In this document: piece by piece, positions 32,870 to 44,230 of the stretch
Layout: every line of letters begins with the position of its first letter
Numbering within the stretch: the stretch's first letter is position 1
NCBI RefSeq assembly: GCF_905171775.1
Contig: NC_053492.1
Span: 301,361,865-301,425,864, forward strand
Direction: 5' to 3'
From: Rana temporaria
Taxonomy: Eukaryota; Chordata; Amphibia; Anura; Ranidae
DNA: 64,000 nucleotides
Translations under genes and position numbers: made by a program
Notes under the pieces: generated by a model
The model's input: the letters and a program-made list of their open reading frames with translations, nothing else
What the model was told of the DNA's origin: nothing
Databases searched by the model: none

Positions 32870-33174
32870 ACATGTAACCATTCATAGTAAGCAAATTAAT
32901 TCACAAACAACTTATTTACTCAGAAAACAACATTACAGTAAGCAACCCAGCCTCTAAGACTCAGGTTTACATAAAGTATAAATCAATTTATATAAACTAT
33001 CCCCCTTTTACTATGAAAAAGGGGGTAAAAAACACATAATTTTTATAAGGCCACGACAAGGGAGGGGGGATGAGGTAGAGGGTAGAGGTCTTGAGGAACT
33101 GGCAAAAAGTGGGCTTGTTGCACTGCCTTAAATAGCCTTTGCCCCTTCCAGAATATTCCATGAGGTCATGTGAC
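32870..33174. other. Spacer between piggyBac and a piggyBac MITE
   Basis: Roughly 300 bases without array, reading frame or terminal repeats. The short ORF there has no recognisable motif. Confidence 0.4.
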
Positions 33175-33178
33175 TTAA

Positions 33179-34524
33179 CCACTTTCATACAGGGCATTTT
33201 CACCACCTTCCTGCCCAGACCAATTTTTAGTTTTCAGCGCTGTTGCACTTTGAATGACAATTGCGCGGTCATGCAACACTGTACCCAAATTACATCTTTA
33301 TGTTTTTTTCCCCCACAAATAGAGCTTTCGTGGTATTTGGTGGTATTTGATCATCTCTCTTTTATTTTTTGCACTATAAACAAAAGAAGAATGACAATTT
33401 TTAAAAAAAACACAATGTTTTTAACTTTTTGATTTAATAAATATCACAATTAAAAATAAATAAAAAAAACACAGATATAATTTACATTACGTTTCCAATA
33501 AGCGTACACAAAGAAATCACATTTAAAATACATTCAACTTTACATAAACATAAATAACAAAAATAACAACATTAACAACATGGGTCTATCCTACACCTCC
33601 TGGTCTTTCATCTTTTTTTTTTCCTTTTCTTTTCCCTTTCCCCTCCTTATCTTCTTCCTTTAATCTCCACCTTCCCCCTTTCCTCCTCCCTCCCAGAGAG
33701 AGACAAAAAAAAAAGGGGGGGGGGAAACCCCACCCTCTACCCATAACCCATAACCACCTATTTAAGTGCTATATACCCAATTTCCGTTTTTTATCCTTAA
33801 GTGACTGTGACCATTTTTGTTATTATGAGGGGACAAGAGTATCACTCTCTTACCCCATTACCTATTTACCTCCTCAGTTTAGACTGATACGTATTCTTAA
33901 AAAAAATCACAATAAGCGTATATTGATTGGTTTGCACAAAAGTTATAGCGTCTACAAAATAGGGGATAGATTTATGGCATTTTTATTTATTATTTTTTTT
34001 TACTAGTAATGGCAGCGATCTGCGATTTTTATTGTGACGGTGACATTGCGGCGGACATATCATCCACTTTTGACATGTTTTTGGGACCATTCACATTTAT
34101 ACAGCGATTAGTGCTATAAAACTGCACTGATTACTGTGTAAATGTGAATGGCAGGGAAGGGGTTAACACTAGGGGGCGCTGAAGGGGTTAATATGTTCTC
34201 TGGGAGTGATTCTTACTGTAGGGGGAGGGGGACTCACAAGGGGAAGAGACCGATGTGTGTTCCTCTGTACTGGGAGCACACATCGGTCTCCTCACCTTTG
34301 ACAGGAGGTGGATGTGTGTGCTTACACACACAGATCCACACTCCTGCCATGATCGCCGGCAATCGCGGGTGCCCGGCGGACATCGCGGCCTCTAGACACG
34401 CGCACCGGGGCAAGAGCCGTGCCGCGCCGCGCCACCGGCCGCGCTCTCGCGCGATAGTTTGCCGGGAAGAAAAGAGGGAGGGTTCCTGCCGGCGTCATAT
34501 TATTATGGCCCGGTAAGAAAGGTG
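33179..34524. mobile_element. piggyBac-derived MITE 1
   Basis: TTAA at 33175-33178 and 34525-34528. Ends CCACTTTCATACAGGGC and, read inward from the right, CACCTTTCTTACCGGGCC. The left subterminal text (CTTTGAATGACAATTGCG, CATGCAACACTGTACCC, AATAGAGCTTTCG) matches the autonomous piggyBac left end. The right part has GC-rich words similar to the right end. No transposase. An insertion near 33468-33890 adds about 0.4 kb. Confidence 0.8.
33468..33890. other. Insertion with polypyrimidine tract inside the MITE
   Basis: Comparison with 52970-53912 shows extra sequence between AATAAATATCACAATT and CTCAGTTTAGACTGATA. The insert has an 80-base pyrimidine-rich tract (33603-33692) followed by AAAAAAAAAGGGGGGGGGG. 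The word AATAAGCGTA occurs at both ends (about 33496 and 33909), but it is part of the MITE at the right copy, so a target duplication is unproven. It could be a retroposon fragment. Confidence 0.4.
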
Positions 34525-34528
34525 TTAA

Positions 34529-35440
34529 CCTATGACCTTTCATTGGTTACCTAGCTTTACTTCACAACCCTCTTATAACCTTACTAGGAAAGAAACAAGA
34601 CCCGCCCACCTATCTGACTGGGGGGGGGGCTTGAAAATCCCATTCTATCACATTCCCGTGAGCTTAAAACAGTCCCCTCACAATCATTCTGACCCCAGCA
34701 GTTTTCATTCTTGTCCCAATCATTTTTGGCCAGTACTGTCTATTGATATGTAAAACACTTTTTGTTAAATCATAAATTTGTTATCAATAATAACATCTAG
34801 TTAACATTAATTTTAGGACAATACATATGTAGAACAATACTATACCTGGCTAAAGCTGGGCTCCTCCACTTCTTCCTGGTTGGATGTGATCAACACATTT
34901 TTGACATACTATAATGTCTGATATTGCCTTCACTTTTTCTACTTTGAACTTTGTAAGTTTCCAAGCTGTATGTTATGGTTTGAAACATGCCTGTTTAAGC
35001 AAAAAAAATAATATATATTTTGAATGTCAAACTTTATTAAACAAAGATGTTGGTTTAAAAAAAAAAAAAATTCTAACGCACATGTGAATGTGCATGGAGT
35101 AAAAGGTTTTCTTATCAACAATGTGTGGCATCTTCTTTCAATGCTCAATACCAGTTGTTGTAGTAAGTTGGTGTTTACAGTGACAATGGGAGTTATTTAC
35201 TAAAGGCAAATCCACTTGGCACTACAAGTGCACTAGGAGAACCTAGAAGACAGCTAAAAGAAACACAAGCAGTAAATCAAATTCAATATTATTTCAGATC
35301 CAAAGAATTATTTATTTAAAAAATGAATCAAACATTTGCTGGCATATCAATGGCCCCCTACCCGTAAAGTATTCAAGATATTTTTGACATACTTCACGGG
35401 CGCTTTGGGGGTCAAGCCAGGACGGCCAGCTTCAAGTGCT
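34529..35440. other. Unassigned, with a MITE fragment at 35187
   Basis: 35187-35235 (GGGAGTTATTTACTAAAGG, ACTACAAGTGCACT) is a diverged piece of the 5753-6038 family. The rest lacks recognisable features. Confidence 0.4.
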
Positions 35441-35448
35441 GTCAGTGT

Positions 35449-36629
35449 TAGGGATGAGCCAAACACCCCCGTTGCACCAGAACCTTCGAACGGACCAAAC
35501 GTTTGCGCGAACATTTAGAACCCCATTGACGTCTATGGGACTCGAACGTTCGAATTCAAAAGTGCTAATTTTAAAGCCTAATATGCAAGTTATTGTCGTA
35601 AAGCGTCTTTGAGAACCCGGGGCTTGCCCCAGGGAACATGTATCAATGTAAAAAAAGAAGCAGTGATTTTAATGATGCTTAGATAAAAAAAAAAATTACT
35701 TTAAATAATGTACCTGCTGGGTGTCTATAGTATGCCTGTGAAAACGTCTTTGAGAACCCGGGTCTTGCCCCAGGGAACATGTATCAATGAAAAAAAAGTT
35801 TTAAAAACGGTCGTTTCTTTCAGGACTCTTGAAAAAACGTCAGTTTTAAAAACTTTTTTTCCATTGATACATGTTCCCTCGGGCAAGACCCGGGTTCTCA
35901 AAGATGTTTTCACAGGCATACTATAGACACCCAGCAGGTACAATATTTAAAGGAATTTTTCATTTTTTTTTTTTGTATTTAAGCATCATTAAAATCACTG
36001 CTCCTGAATCTTTAGGTGCAAACTACAGAGCACACGGCCAGTACACACCAAGTAGCTTTACTACTGCAAACTACAGAGGACACAGGCAATAAACCACGTA
36101 AGAATACTGCAGCTAGCACAATCACCTGCCTGCCAGTAAATTAGGAAGAACTGATCTAGCTAAACTATACAGTGTATAAATATATGTACAACACCTGGGA
36201 TGTATATATATCCTCTACACACTGTAACATTAACTGACTAGCCTGCCTGCCTGCTCTATCTACCTGCAAAAAATGACACTCTCTCTGTTCTCTCTTAACC
36301 ACCGCAACACACTACACAAGGACGACCTGCAGGCGGCCTTTTATAGTGTGGGGCGTGTACTAAACCCCCTGAGCCATAATTGGCCAAAGCCACCCTGGCT
36401 TTTTCAATTATGGCTCTCCATTTTTTGCAAGCTGTGATTGGCCAAGCATGCGGGTCATAGTACATGCTTGGCCAATCATCAGCCAGCGATGCCGCAGTGA
36501 ATTATGGTCTGTGAAACGTAACTCGAATTTATGCGCGAACGACCCGTTTTGTTCGTATTTCAACGAACGATCGAACATACGATGTTCGAGTCGAACATGA
36601 GTTTGACTCGAATACGAAGCTCATCCCTA
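35449..36629 (+). mobile_element. hAT MITE, TAGGGATGAGC family
   Basis: Ends TAGGGATGAGCCAAACACC and ACGAAGCTCATCCCTA with a perfect 8-bp duplication GTCAGTGT at 35441-35448 and 36630-36637. The left 350 bases match the left end of the hAT at 19277. The right part (ACACTGTATAGTTTAGC-like text and TTTTATAGTGTGGGGCGTG) matches 58484-59542 in reverse. No transposase. Contains a 236-base palindrome. Confidence 0.9.
35708..35943. repeat. Near-perfect 236-base palindrome
   Basis: Arms TACCTGCTGGGTGTCTATAG and CTATAGACACCCAGCAGGTA, centre near 35826. Each strand encodes a 72-codon frame starting MYLLGVYSMPVKTS and ending KDVFTGIL, so the strands give nearly the same peptide. This is a geometric consequence of the palindrome; there is no sign of a gene. 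Confidence 0.9.
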
Positions 36630-36929
36630 GTCAGTGTAGTTTGTTCTGGAAATCCGGCCTGAGGCAACATAGTTTGTATCATTTCACCTTAAAAAATTAT
36701 GCAGTATGCAGGATGAAAGCACAATACGATTGAGTTTATATTCTGCCATGTTAATTGCCGTGAGGAATAGGCAGAACTTCTGGTGCTGGTCCACCGGTAG
36801 TTAAAAACCCTCTGGTCTGTGGTGAGGAGTGAGGAGACAGCTTGATCACACAGTGGGGAGGCATTGCAGGATTCAGGGACAAGTTAGGTAACCTCTGCCT
36901 GTGGACACTGCGAGGCGAAATTTATGAAG

Positions 36930-37222
36930 AAATTCGATTTTTGAAATTTTTTATTGGATATGTTTTATAACGGAAAGTAAAATATATTGTTGTTTTTTTT
37001 TTATTGTCGGTATGTTTTTGTTTATTGGGCAAAAAAAAAAAAAAAATGCAGTGCTGATCAAATACCACCCCAGAAAAAGCTCTATTTGTGTGAAAGAAAA
37101 TGACATCCATTTTATTTGGGTACAGCATTGGAAGGCACAATTGTCAGTTAATATAACGCAGTGCTGTATCACAAAAAATGGCCTGCTCATGAAGGGGGGT
37201 AAATCTTCCGGAGGCCAAGTGG
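36930..37222. mobile_element. piggyBac-derived MITE 2, one end only
   Basis: Ends AAATCTTCCGGAGGCCAAGTGG before TTAA at 37223-37226, like AAATCTTCCAGGG...AGTGG at 53892-53912. The internal text AAAGCTCTATTTGTGTG and TGGGTACAGCATTG also matches. The other end is missing. Confidence 0.7.
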
Positions 37223-37226
37223 TTAA

Positions 37227-37500
37227 AATGTATCCAAAGCCTAATTTATTTTAGTGTTGGATAGAGTGGGGAAGACTAATGTTTTCATTTCTGTCTGCAT
37301 CATTCTAGAGCAATTTTCACTCTCTATTTTTCATGGTGGCAAGTGTCGCTGTCATTGAAATAGGAAGTGAAGGGAAATCCCACCAATGGGACACAGACAG
37401 AAAAAAAACTTACAGAGCATCTACCCTTTCCCTATTCTATCCAAAATTTAAAACAAACGTTTTTACTTTAGATATACAGCACTTTAACATGACATGGCAA
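37227..37500. repeat. Dispersed repeat, paired with 52565-52965
   Basis: Shares with the 52.6-kb copy GAAGTGA...GGGAAATCCC, CCCA.TGGGACACAGAC, CCTATTC/CCTACTCCATC and a run ending in ACTTTA. Both copies lie next to a piggyBac-type TTAA. Diverged; class unknown. Confidence 0.5.
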
Positions 37501-37932
37501 GCAGAAGATCTATCTACCACACAATTATTCTGCAAAATGATTGTGACATAAAAATGCACATATATTATTTTTGCGTACTAAAGTATGCACATTTATTTTA
37601 AGCAATTGTGTGTGCTTATGCAAAAAGCAGTCATTCTTGGCGCCAGACTTATCGTGTAAGTAATAACAGCAGTCAGCAAGGAAAAATCCATCCTGCATTG
37701 AGCCATGGTCATTTAATGTCTACAAGGTTGTTTTTCTTTTTCTTTTTGGTGTTTTCTAGAATCTATGTTATTTCTTATTTAAATTAGCAGGCATAATGCA
37801 AAGAAGACAAATTAACAGTTTACAGTGTCATGGTATGCATTTTAATGAATAAATTAATTGCATCACATACATTAATAGAAATTAAATAAACAGTGCATGT
37901 TGCAATATGTTAAAGCCCAATGAACCTGTTGC
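37501..37932. other. No recognised feature
   Basis: AT-rich, with no array, inverted ends or protein similarity visible. Confidence 0.35.
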
Positions 37933-38455
37933 TTAAAGTGGTTGTAAACCCTTCCATATACCCATTGAAGATGATACACAGAGATAAACACAATCCTCCT
38001 ACATAAGTTGCACCTGTTTATCTGAGGTCCTCTCTTCTCTACATCCATTTAAATTCCAGAATTTATAAACTTGTCTGAGCTGTCAGAAACAAGAGGGGCG
38101 GAGTGATGAAGCTACACTCTGCAGAGCTCAATGAAGAGAGCTCTGAGAGCTGATTGGAGAGAGGGGACACACCCCCTCACTCAGCACACAGGAACAAAGA
38201 TGAGGCTGTCAATCAGCTGGAGCTCCCTTCCCTGTGACCATTTTTCTCCTGGTATCAGGAAAACTTGTTAGAAGGGATTCATGTTGATAGCAGAGGAACA
38301 GAGCAGCAGACAGAAATGAAACTTAATGCTCTTAATTGAGACAAGTACACACTATAAAGTATCAGTATACAAACAGTGCAGCGCTTAAATTAACAAACGG
38401 TCAATAATTGGTGAACAATAAAAATGCAATTATAATTGATAAAATAAATACCACG

Positions 38456-38759
38456 CCTCCCAACTTTCTGAGATGGGAATGAGGGACACCGATCAGCGAA
38501 AGTATGCAGGCATAAGACACACCTTTTGCCACATCCCCTTAAAGGAGAATTGTACAAAAAAATAAGATGGGCAAACCTACAATTTAGAAATATGATGAAA
38601 GCTTTAGCACTGGGAAACACATTTGATAGATAAAAAGGGCATTTCATATACAACTATATAGATGAGACCAAAATGAGGGACAAATGAGGAGGAATGAGGG
38701 ACAGAGGGACATTGCTCCAAATCAGAAAATCGAAAATCGAAATTAGGGACAGTTGGGAG
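38456..38759. mobile_element. MITE with CCTCCCAAC ends
   Basis: Left CCTCCCAACTTTCTGAG, right AGGGACAGTTGGGAGG, with AAATA near both sides. The interior repeats GAATGAGGGACA-type words. Target duplication not certain. Confidence 0.6.
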
Positions 38760-39003
38760 GTATGAAATACTGTTGAGAAGTGGAAATCACAGAATAGCCA
38801 GAGTGTCACCAACCAAGCTCATGCTGCGCTTACGGGAACATGTGTGACCTCCTTAGTGAGAGTGGTCTATATTCACTTTGTTTACAACATCAAAGCCCGC
38901 CTCACAGATCATGGAACAATCCTGTTACGCCTCCAGGTAAGAGAACTTCATGGAAAATATGGTAACCAAATGCCTCTTTAGCCATTATGTCTTGCTGTGG
39001 CTC

Positions 39004-39562
39004 TGTTACGTACCTGCCGGGTGAGCCTGACGTGCAGTGGGAAGGCCTTCTCGTACAACCCCAGCTCAAGGGCCACCGATGTTGCAACAGTGGCCGCAAG
39101 AGCCTGGCGGTGTATGGGTGCCTGGTTCGTCTTGTTCTTGTCAGTCCAGCTGGTGCAGCAGGGAACAGGAAGCAGGGTGGTAGATGCAGGGCTGGGGAGA
39201 TACTGAATGCGTAGTCAGACAAGCCGGGTTTGGTAACAGACGATCAGATGTAGGCATAGACGAAAGGCATAGAATGGTCAGGATACAGGCAAGTTTGGCA
39301 ACAGGATATTAAGCAGGGTAGAGCTGAGAGTGGTCACAAGGCAGGCCGGGATCAGGATAACAGAGAGCAATCGTAGTCAAACACGCCGGGTCAAACACAG
39401 GAAGCAGATCAGATCACAGGAACAGGAAGTCACGGGAACAGGTATGAACTGCAGATCAGGCAGCGAAGACACAGTGCTGCTGAGGTGTTTAAATAAGACA
39501 GCCTGTTGCCAATCACTGGAATCAGTCTGCATTATTAACTCTTAGGTGGCAGGTCCATGACA
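39004..39562. mobile_element. Solo LTR, 559 bp, GGCTC duplication
   Basis: Starts TGTTACGTACCTGCC and ends GGCAGGTCCATGACA (TG...CA with imperfect inverted ends). A perfect 5-bp duplication GGCTC lies at 38999-39003 and 39563-39567. GGTTTGGTAACAG/GGCAACAGGA-type short repeats occur inside, and TTTAAATAAG at 39488 could be a TATA-like box. No coding. The short duplication with TG...CA borders is typical of LTR elements; family not assigned. Confidence 0.7.
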
Positions 39563-39595
39563 GGCTCAGGCTCCCAAGTAGGTTTATATTCCGTT

Positions 39596-39965
39596 ATGCA
39601 TGGCATAAAATGAAAAGGATACTCCACATAGTGTATTACCATTTATAAAATCAATTTAATACAAAAAGGTTACACTCAAATGGGTAGATCACAGACAAGC
39701 ATGGGAACATCAGATACAGTACTTCCTCCAGGGACCAAAATGTCAGACGATTAATTGCGCGGTAGCTCATGTGCGTGGCTCCTCCCTACACGTTTCGTCA
39801 CATATCATCAGGGGCACCTGATGGCATCCATTTTGGTCTCCGGAGGAAGTACTGTATATGACGTTTCCATGCTTGTATGTGATCAACCCATTTGACTGTA
39901 ACCTTTTTGCATTAAATTGATCTTACAATACACTATGTGGAGTATCCTTTCAGGTATCATGGCAT
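39596..39965. repeat. Long inverted repeat with TACACGTTTCGTCA loop
   Basis: Left arm from ATGGCATAAAATGAAAAGGA through CTTCCTCC...CCAAAATG. The right arm is its complement from CATTTTGGTCTCCGGAGGAAG to CATGGCATAG. Arms are about 140-150 bases each; the loop (about 39755-39825) contains CTCCCTACACGTTTCGTC. A hairpin-forming foldback. Confidence 0.85.
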
Positions 39966-40097
39966 AGTGCATAGCAGCTATTTCACATCTGGCACCTTAA
40001 GCGCAGATTCACTTTGTTTTTTCCTTTTGATGTTTGACACACTATAGAGGGATATGCATTGCTAATATTTCATATCTGAGGTTTACAACCACTTTAA

Positions 40098-40699
40098 ATC
40101 AGCTAAATACATTCCAGGTGCATCAAAACAAAAGGAGTTCAATGTCTTACATTTAATTATTTTTAATTTTCTTTCTGAAGCAATTACAGCTTAAGTAGAA
40201 AAGCATTTGCTCAGCTAGCAGCTGCAGAATAGGACTCCTGATTTTGGTATAGAAGCAATGGTACTATTGGAAAATCTGACACACCCCTATTGAGTCAGAC
40301 CTACTCTGCAGCTGCTGACAAGACAATGCATTTTTGTAAAGAAAACTACTAGTAAGACTTTACATACCTTATGTTTTGATGAATCTGGAATGTTGTTAGC
40401 TAATTTAAACTTCACTTGGGCATTAACCCTGTTGCTGCCATTGACATAAGGCTTACAGATAATCCATTCACTGATCATTCTTCTGGCGAAGGTGTGTATT
40501 ACATCACTTTTGGGTTCATTGTTTTCAAACTGTCAAGAAAACCTTTCACTATAAATAATTAATTATTATTACGTCTTTATTTTTTTTAAATTAACAAATA
40601 AAAAAAAAAACACCAAAAAAAATATAAACCCCCTGTCCCTACAAAAATGCACATACCTATGTAAGCATCTGCCTAGATGCTCTTTGTACAATAAGGACA
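40098..40699. other. No recognised feature
   Basis: Includes an A-rich run at 40600-40620; otherwise nothing recognised. The minus frame at 40287-40478 has no family motif. Confidence 0.35.
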
Positions 40700-40701
40700 T
40701 A

Positions 40702-41988
40702 CAGTTGTTCTTATAAGTTTACATACCATGGCAGAATTTATGATTTCATGGCCATTTTTCAGAGAATATGAATGATAACACAGAAACCTTTCTTTCACTA
40801 ATGGTTAGTGTTTAGCTGAGGCCATTTATTATCAATCAACTGTGTTTTCTCTTTTTAAATCATAATCACAACAGAAACTACCCAAATGACCCTGATCAAA
40901 AGTTTACATACCCCAGTTCGTACCATGAATTGTCCCCTTTAACATCAATAACAGCTTGAAGTCTTTTGTGGTATTTGTGGATGAGGCTCTTTATCTTCTC
41001 AGATGGTAAAGCTGCCCATTTCTCTTGGGAAAAAAACTCCAGTTCCTGTAAATTCTTGGGCTGTCTTGCATGAACTGCACATTTGAGATCTCCCCAGAAT
41101 GGCTCAATGATAATGAGGTCAGGAGACTGAGATGACCACTCCAGAAGCTTCACTTTATTCTGCTGTAGCTAGTGACAGCTCCACCTGGCCTTGTGTTTTG
41201 AATCATTGTTGGAATGTCCAAGTACGTCCCATGCACAGCTTCCTGGCTGATGAATGCAAATGTTCATCCAGTATTTTTTGATAACATACTGCATTCATCT
41301 TGCCATTAATTTTGACCAAATTTCCTGTGCCTTTGTAGCTCACACAACCCAAAACATCAGTGATCCACAGTAGGAATGGTGTACCTTTCATCATAGGCCT
41401 TGTTGACTCCTATCCAAATGTAGCGTTTATGGCTGTGGCCAAAAAGCTCAATTTTGGTCTTGTCACTCCAAATTACTTTGTGCCAGAAGGTTTGAGGCTT
41501 GTCTCTGTGCTGTTTGGCGAATTGTTGGTGGGATACTTTGTGGCATTTGTGTAGTAATGGCTTTCTTCTGGCGACTAGACCATGCAGCCCATCTTTTTTC
41601 AAGTGCCTCCTTATTGCGCATCTTGAAACAGCCACACCACATGTTTTCAGAGAGTCCTGTATTTCACCTGAAGTTATTTGTGGACATCTCAAACAATTTT
41701 CCTGTTGTGGCTGAAATTTTAGTTGGTCTACCTGACCGTGGTTTGGTTTCAACAGAACCCCTCACTTCTTGAATACAGTTTGAACACTGCTGATTGGCAT
41801 TCTCAATTCCTTGGATATCTTTTTATATGCCTTTCCGGTTTTATACAGTTCGACTCCCTTTTCCTGCAGATCCTTTGACAATTCTTTTGCTTTCCCTATG
41901 ACTCAGAATCCAGAAACGTCAGTGCAGCACTGACACTAACAATGAATGAAAAATTCTGCCTGGGTATGTAAACTTATGAGTGCGTCTG
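40702..41988 (-). mobile_element. Second Tc1-like transposon, about 1.29 kb
   Basis: TA at 40700-40701 and 41989-41990. Ends CAGTTGTTCTTATAAGTTTA and, inward from the right, CAGACGCACTCATAAGTTTA, share the inner motif ATAAGTTTACATACC. The transposase remnant is on the minus strand. A different family from the 403 element. Confidence 0.85.
40896..41915 (-). pseudogene. Tc1-like transposase, inactive
   Basis: The minus frames read, in order: KGVELYKTGKAYKKISKELR (helix-turn-helix, near 41850); then SGEIQDSLKTCG; HLKKDGLHGLVARRKPLL; VIWSDKTKIELFGHS with the first catalytic Asp (about 41450); GNLVKINGKMNA; and WSSQSPDLIIIEPFWGDLK with the final acid (about 41120). A stop splits it near 41770. 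The region that should read QQDNDPKH shows only FQQ then frame-shifted text (near 41205), so the second Asp is lost. Nearly full length but not functional. Confidence 0.88.
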
Positions 41989-41999
41989 TAAATATACTG

Positions 42000-42750
42000 A
42001 AACTGGGTTTCATTCTCCCTTTTCACTGACAGTATTTTTATATCACAGTATATTCAAAGTACTAAAAATGTCTTAGGCTGAAGGATTTGCCTGGCGCTAT
42101 ACAGAGCATGCTTTACTTCGAACTGCAGCTGCTCTTTTTGTAAATGTTATTTTACTGAATGAATATATAAAAACTTCCTAGCATAATGGAAGATTTCCAA
42201 GAATGATGAGACTATTTCCTATAATTTTTATTGTTAGTTTTGATGCTGATACTGATGCTATTGATTATAAGAAAAAATGACATATATTTAATTTTTTTTT
42301 TATATATGGGCAGCATAAGGCACGTGCAAACATTGCACAGCGACAGCAAACAGATGAGTATAGAGTCATGATTATACACTTATATAATTGCTTAGATCAT
42401 GGCCTGGAGATCAGGCTCTCTGAAACTATGGATTAATTAGAGTTGATATATTTGAATGAGATTATAATCCAATAAAAGGATTGCACATGGAGAGGCCTTA
42501 TAATTAAATGATACAAGAACCGCCTCCTCCTCTGAGAGCTACTGTATATACCAATTGTTTCTGCTATAAAGGGATACATGCCTTTTAAGACTAGGTTGTC
42601 TGCAGGGAAGACTTATTTATATGCAGATTATGTTATCTGTCTTTTTATAATTCCAATTGCGGTCAGAATGGGAGTGTTCTCCCATGCATTTCATTGCTCT
42701 GGGATCTGCAAACCATTTGGGGGGGGGGTGCACTTATATGGAGATCACCT
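42000..42750. other. No recognised feature
   Basis: AT-rich to about 42650, with a G run at 42719-42728. The frame 42578-42766 lacks family motifs and runs into the MITE. Confidence 0.35.
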
Positions 42751-42753
42751 TAA

Positions 42754-43234
42754 GGCCGGGTACTAACGAGCAAACATGTACGATGAAACCGGTCCGTCGG
42801 ACCGTTTTCACCATACATGTCTGCCAGAGGGCTTCTGTACGATGGCTGTACTAACCATCGTACAGAAGTCCGCGCGTAAACAATACGCGGGGCGTGTCCG
42901 CATCGTCGCCGCGGCGACGACTCGGCGACGTGGGCGGGCCTGCAATTTAAAGGCTTCCACGCATGCGTCGAAGTCATTCGACACATGCGAGGGACGGCGG
43001 GCGCTCGGACATGTACGGTAGGTCTGTACTGACGACCGTACATGTCCGAGCGGGCAGGATTCCAGCGGAAGGTTTTAAAACACGTCCAGGAATATTTGTC
43101 TGCTGGGAAAAGGCCCGGCGGGCAAATGTTTGCTGGAATTCGGCCCGCTCGCGCCTACACACGACCGAACATGTACGCTGAAACTGGTCCGCGGACCAGT
43201 TTCAGCATACATGTTTGGTCGTGTGTACGGGGCC
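42754..43234. mobile_element. Palindromic MITE, CGTACACACG-related, TAA duplication
   Basis: Left GGCCGGGTACTAACG, right CGTGTGTACGGGGCC, with a perfect TAA duplication at 42751-42753 and 43235-43237. Internal inverted words ACCGGTCCGTCGGACCG and CATGTACGGT. A GC-rich centre with several CpG. ORFs on both strands are palindrome shadows. Confidence 0.8.
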
Positions 43235-43237
43235 TAA

Positions 43238-43850
43238 AAAGTGTTTTTACATAATTATTTAAACTTATGACCCTCTAGGTTAAAATTGGACAAAAGATAG
43301 AAAAGGGAGATTTATATCCAAAGAAAAGGTCTATAGTGGGTGTGCGGCCCCAATGGGGCATAGAATTTATATACATTGTTTCCCTGAACCATTTTCTATG
43401 GACGTTTATATTTAGTTCACATGCTGCCATCTGGTGACCTTTTGTGGTAATACACTTGTTCTTGACATGTCTTTTCCCTGATGTTATGACACACTTCCTT
43501 TGTATGTAATGCTCCACCCTTTCTTCCTGTGATTGTACCTCCTCTGTCATGGATGCAGCTAAAGGTGATATGTAGCAGGACACATGTATTCCGCATAGTA
43601 AGCTACAGACAATATCATCTTTTATAATACCACAATCTATTCATCTGTTGTTTCCTGTCATCTGCTGTAAACTGATGTTTCAGAATAAAACACCTCTGTG
43701 GATGGAAATGGTATTGGTGAGTTCAAGCTATCTGATGAGGATTGTTCTCAGTGATTATATCCTCCACAGGCCAGGCATAGAGGTCTCACAAGGAATACTT
43801 GCTTCACAACAATCAAAGTCAGAATAGTGGGTGTATGGATCTTTTAAGGC
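43238..43850. other. No recognised feature
   Basis: No terminal repeats or arrays; the minus frame 43275-43583 has no family motif. Confidence 0.35.
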
Positions 43851-43851
43851 A

Positions 43852-44187
43852 CATTATTATTATTTATTATTATTTAGGTACTTATATATTGCCGTCAATT
43901 TACGCAGCACTTTACATTCACATTTACATCGGTCCCTACCCTCAAGGAGCTTACAATCTAAGGTCCCTAATTCACATTCATATACTAGGGCCAATTTAGA
44001 CAGAAGCCAATTAACCTATAAGCATGTCTTTGGAGTGTGGGAGGAAACCGGAGTACCGGGAGGAAACCCACACAGGCACAGGGAGAACATGCAAACTCCA
44101 GGCAGGTAGTATCGTGGTTGAGATTCGAACCAGCGACCCTTTTTACTGCTAGGCGAGAGTACTACCCACTACACCACTGTGCCGCCC
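43852..44187 (-). mobile_element. tRNA-derived SINE
   Basis: Read on the minus strand from 44187: GGGCGGCACAGTGGTGTAGT, an A-box-like TAGTGGGTAG, then a B box GGTTCGAATCTC (about 44125). A conserved centre with TTTGCATGTTCTCCCTGTGC and TTTCCTCCCACACTCCAAAG follows. The tail runs to a variable (ATAAT)n 3' end. The head resembles an RNA polymerase III promoter and the centre resembles V-SINE-type sequences. Target duplication not resolved. A truncated relative lies at 52360-52515. Confidence 0.82.
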
Positions 44188-44230
44188 GCATTACATATAT
44201 TTAAAAAAAAACGATGTTTTATTATAAAAG

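Larger units (their letters stand above)
37937..40093. mobile_element. TTAA-bounded element with AGTGGTTGTAAACC ends, filled with insertions
   Basis: TTAA at 37933-37936 and 40094-40097. Inverted ends AGTGGTTGTAAACC and GGTTTACAACCACT. Inside lie a MITE (38456-38759), a solo LTR (39004-39562) and a foldback (39596-39965). The TTAA sites and ends resemble those at 45463 and 56609, and suggest another piggyBac-like non-autonomous family. Confidence 0.65.
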
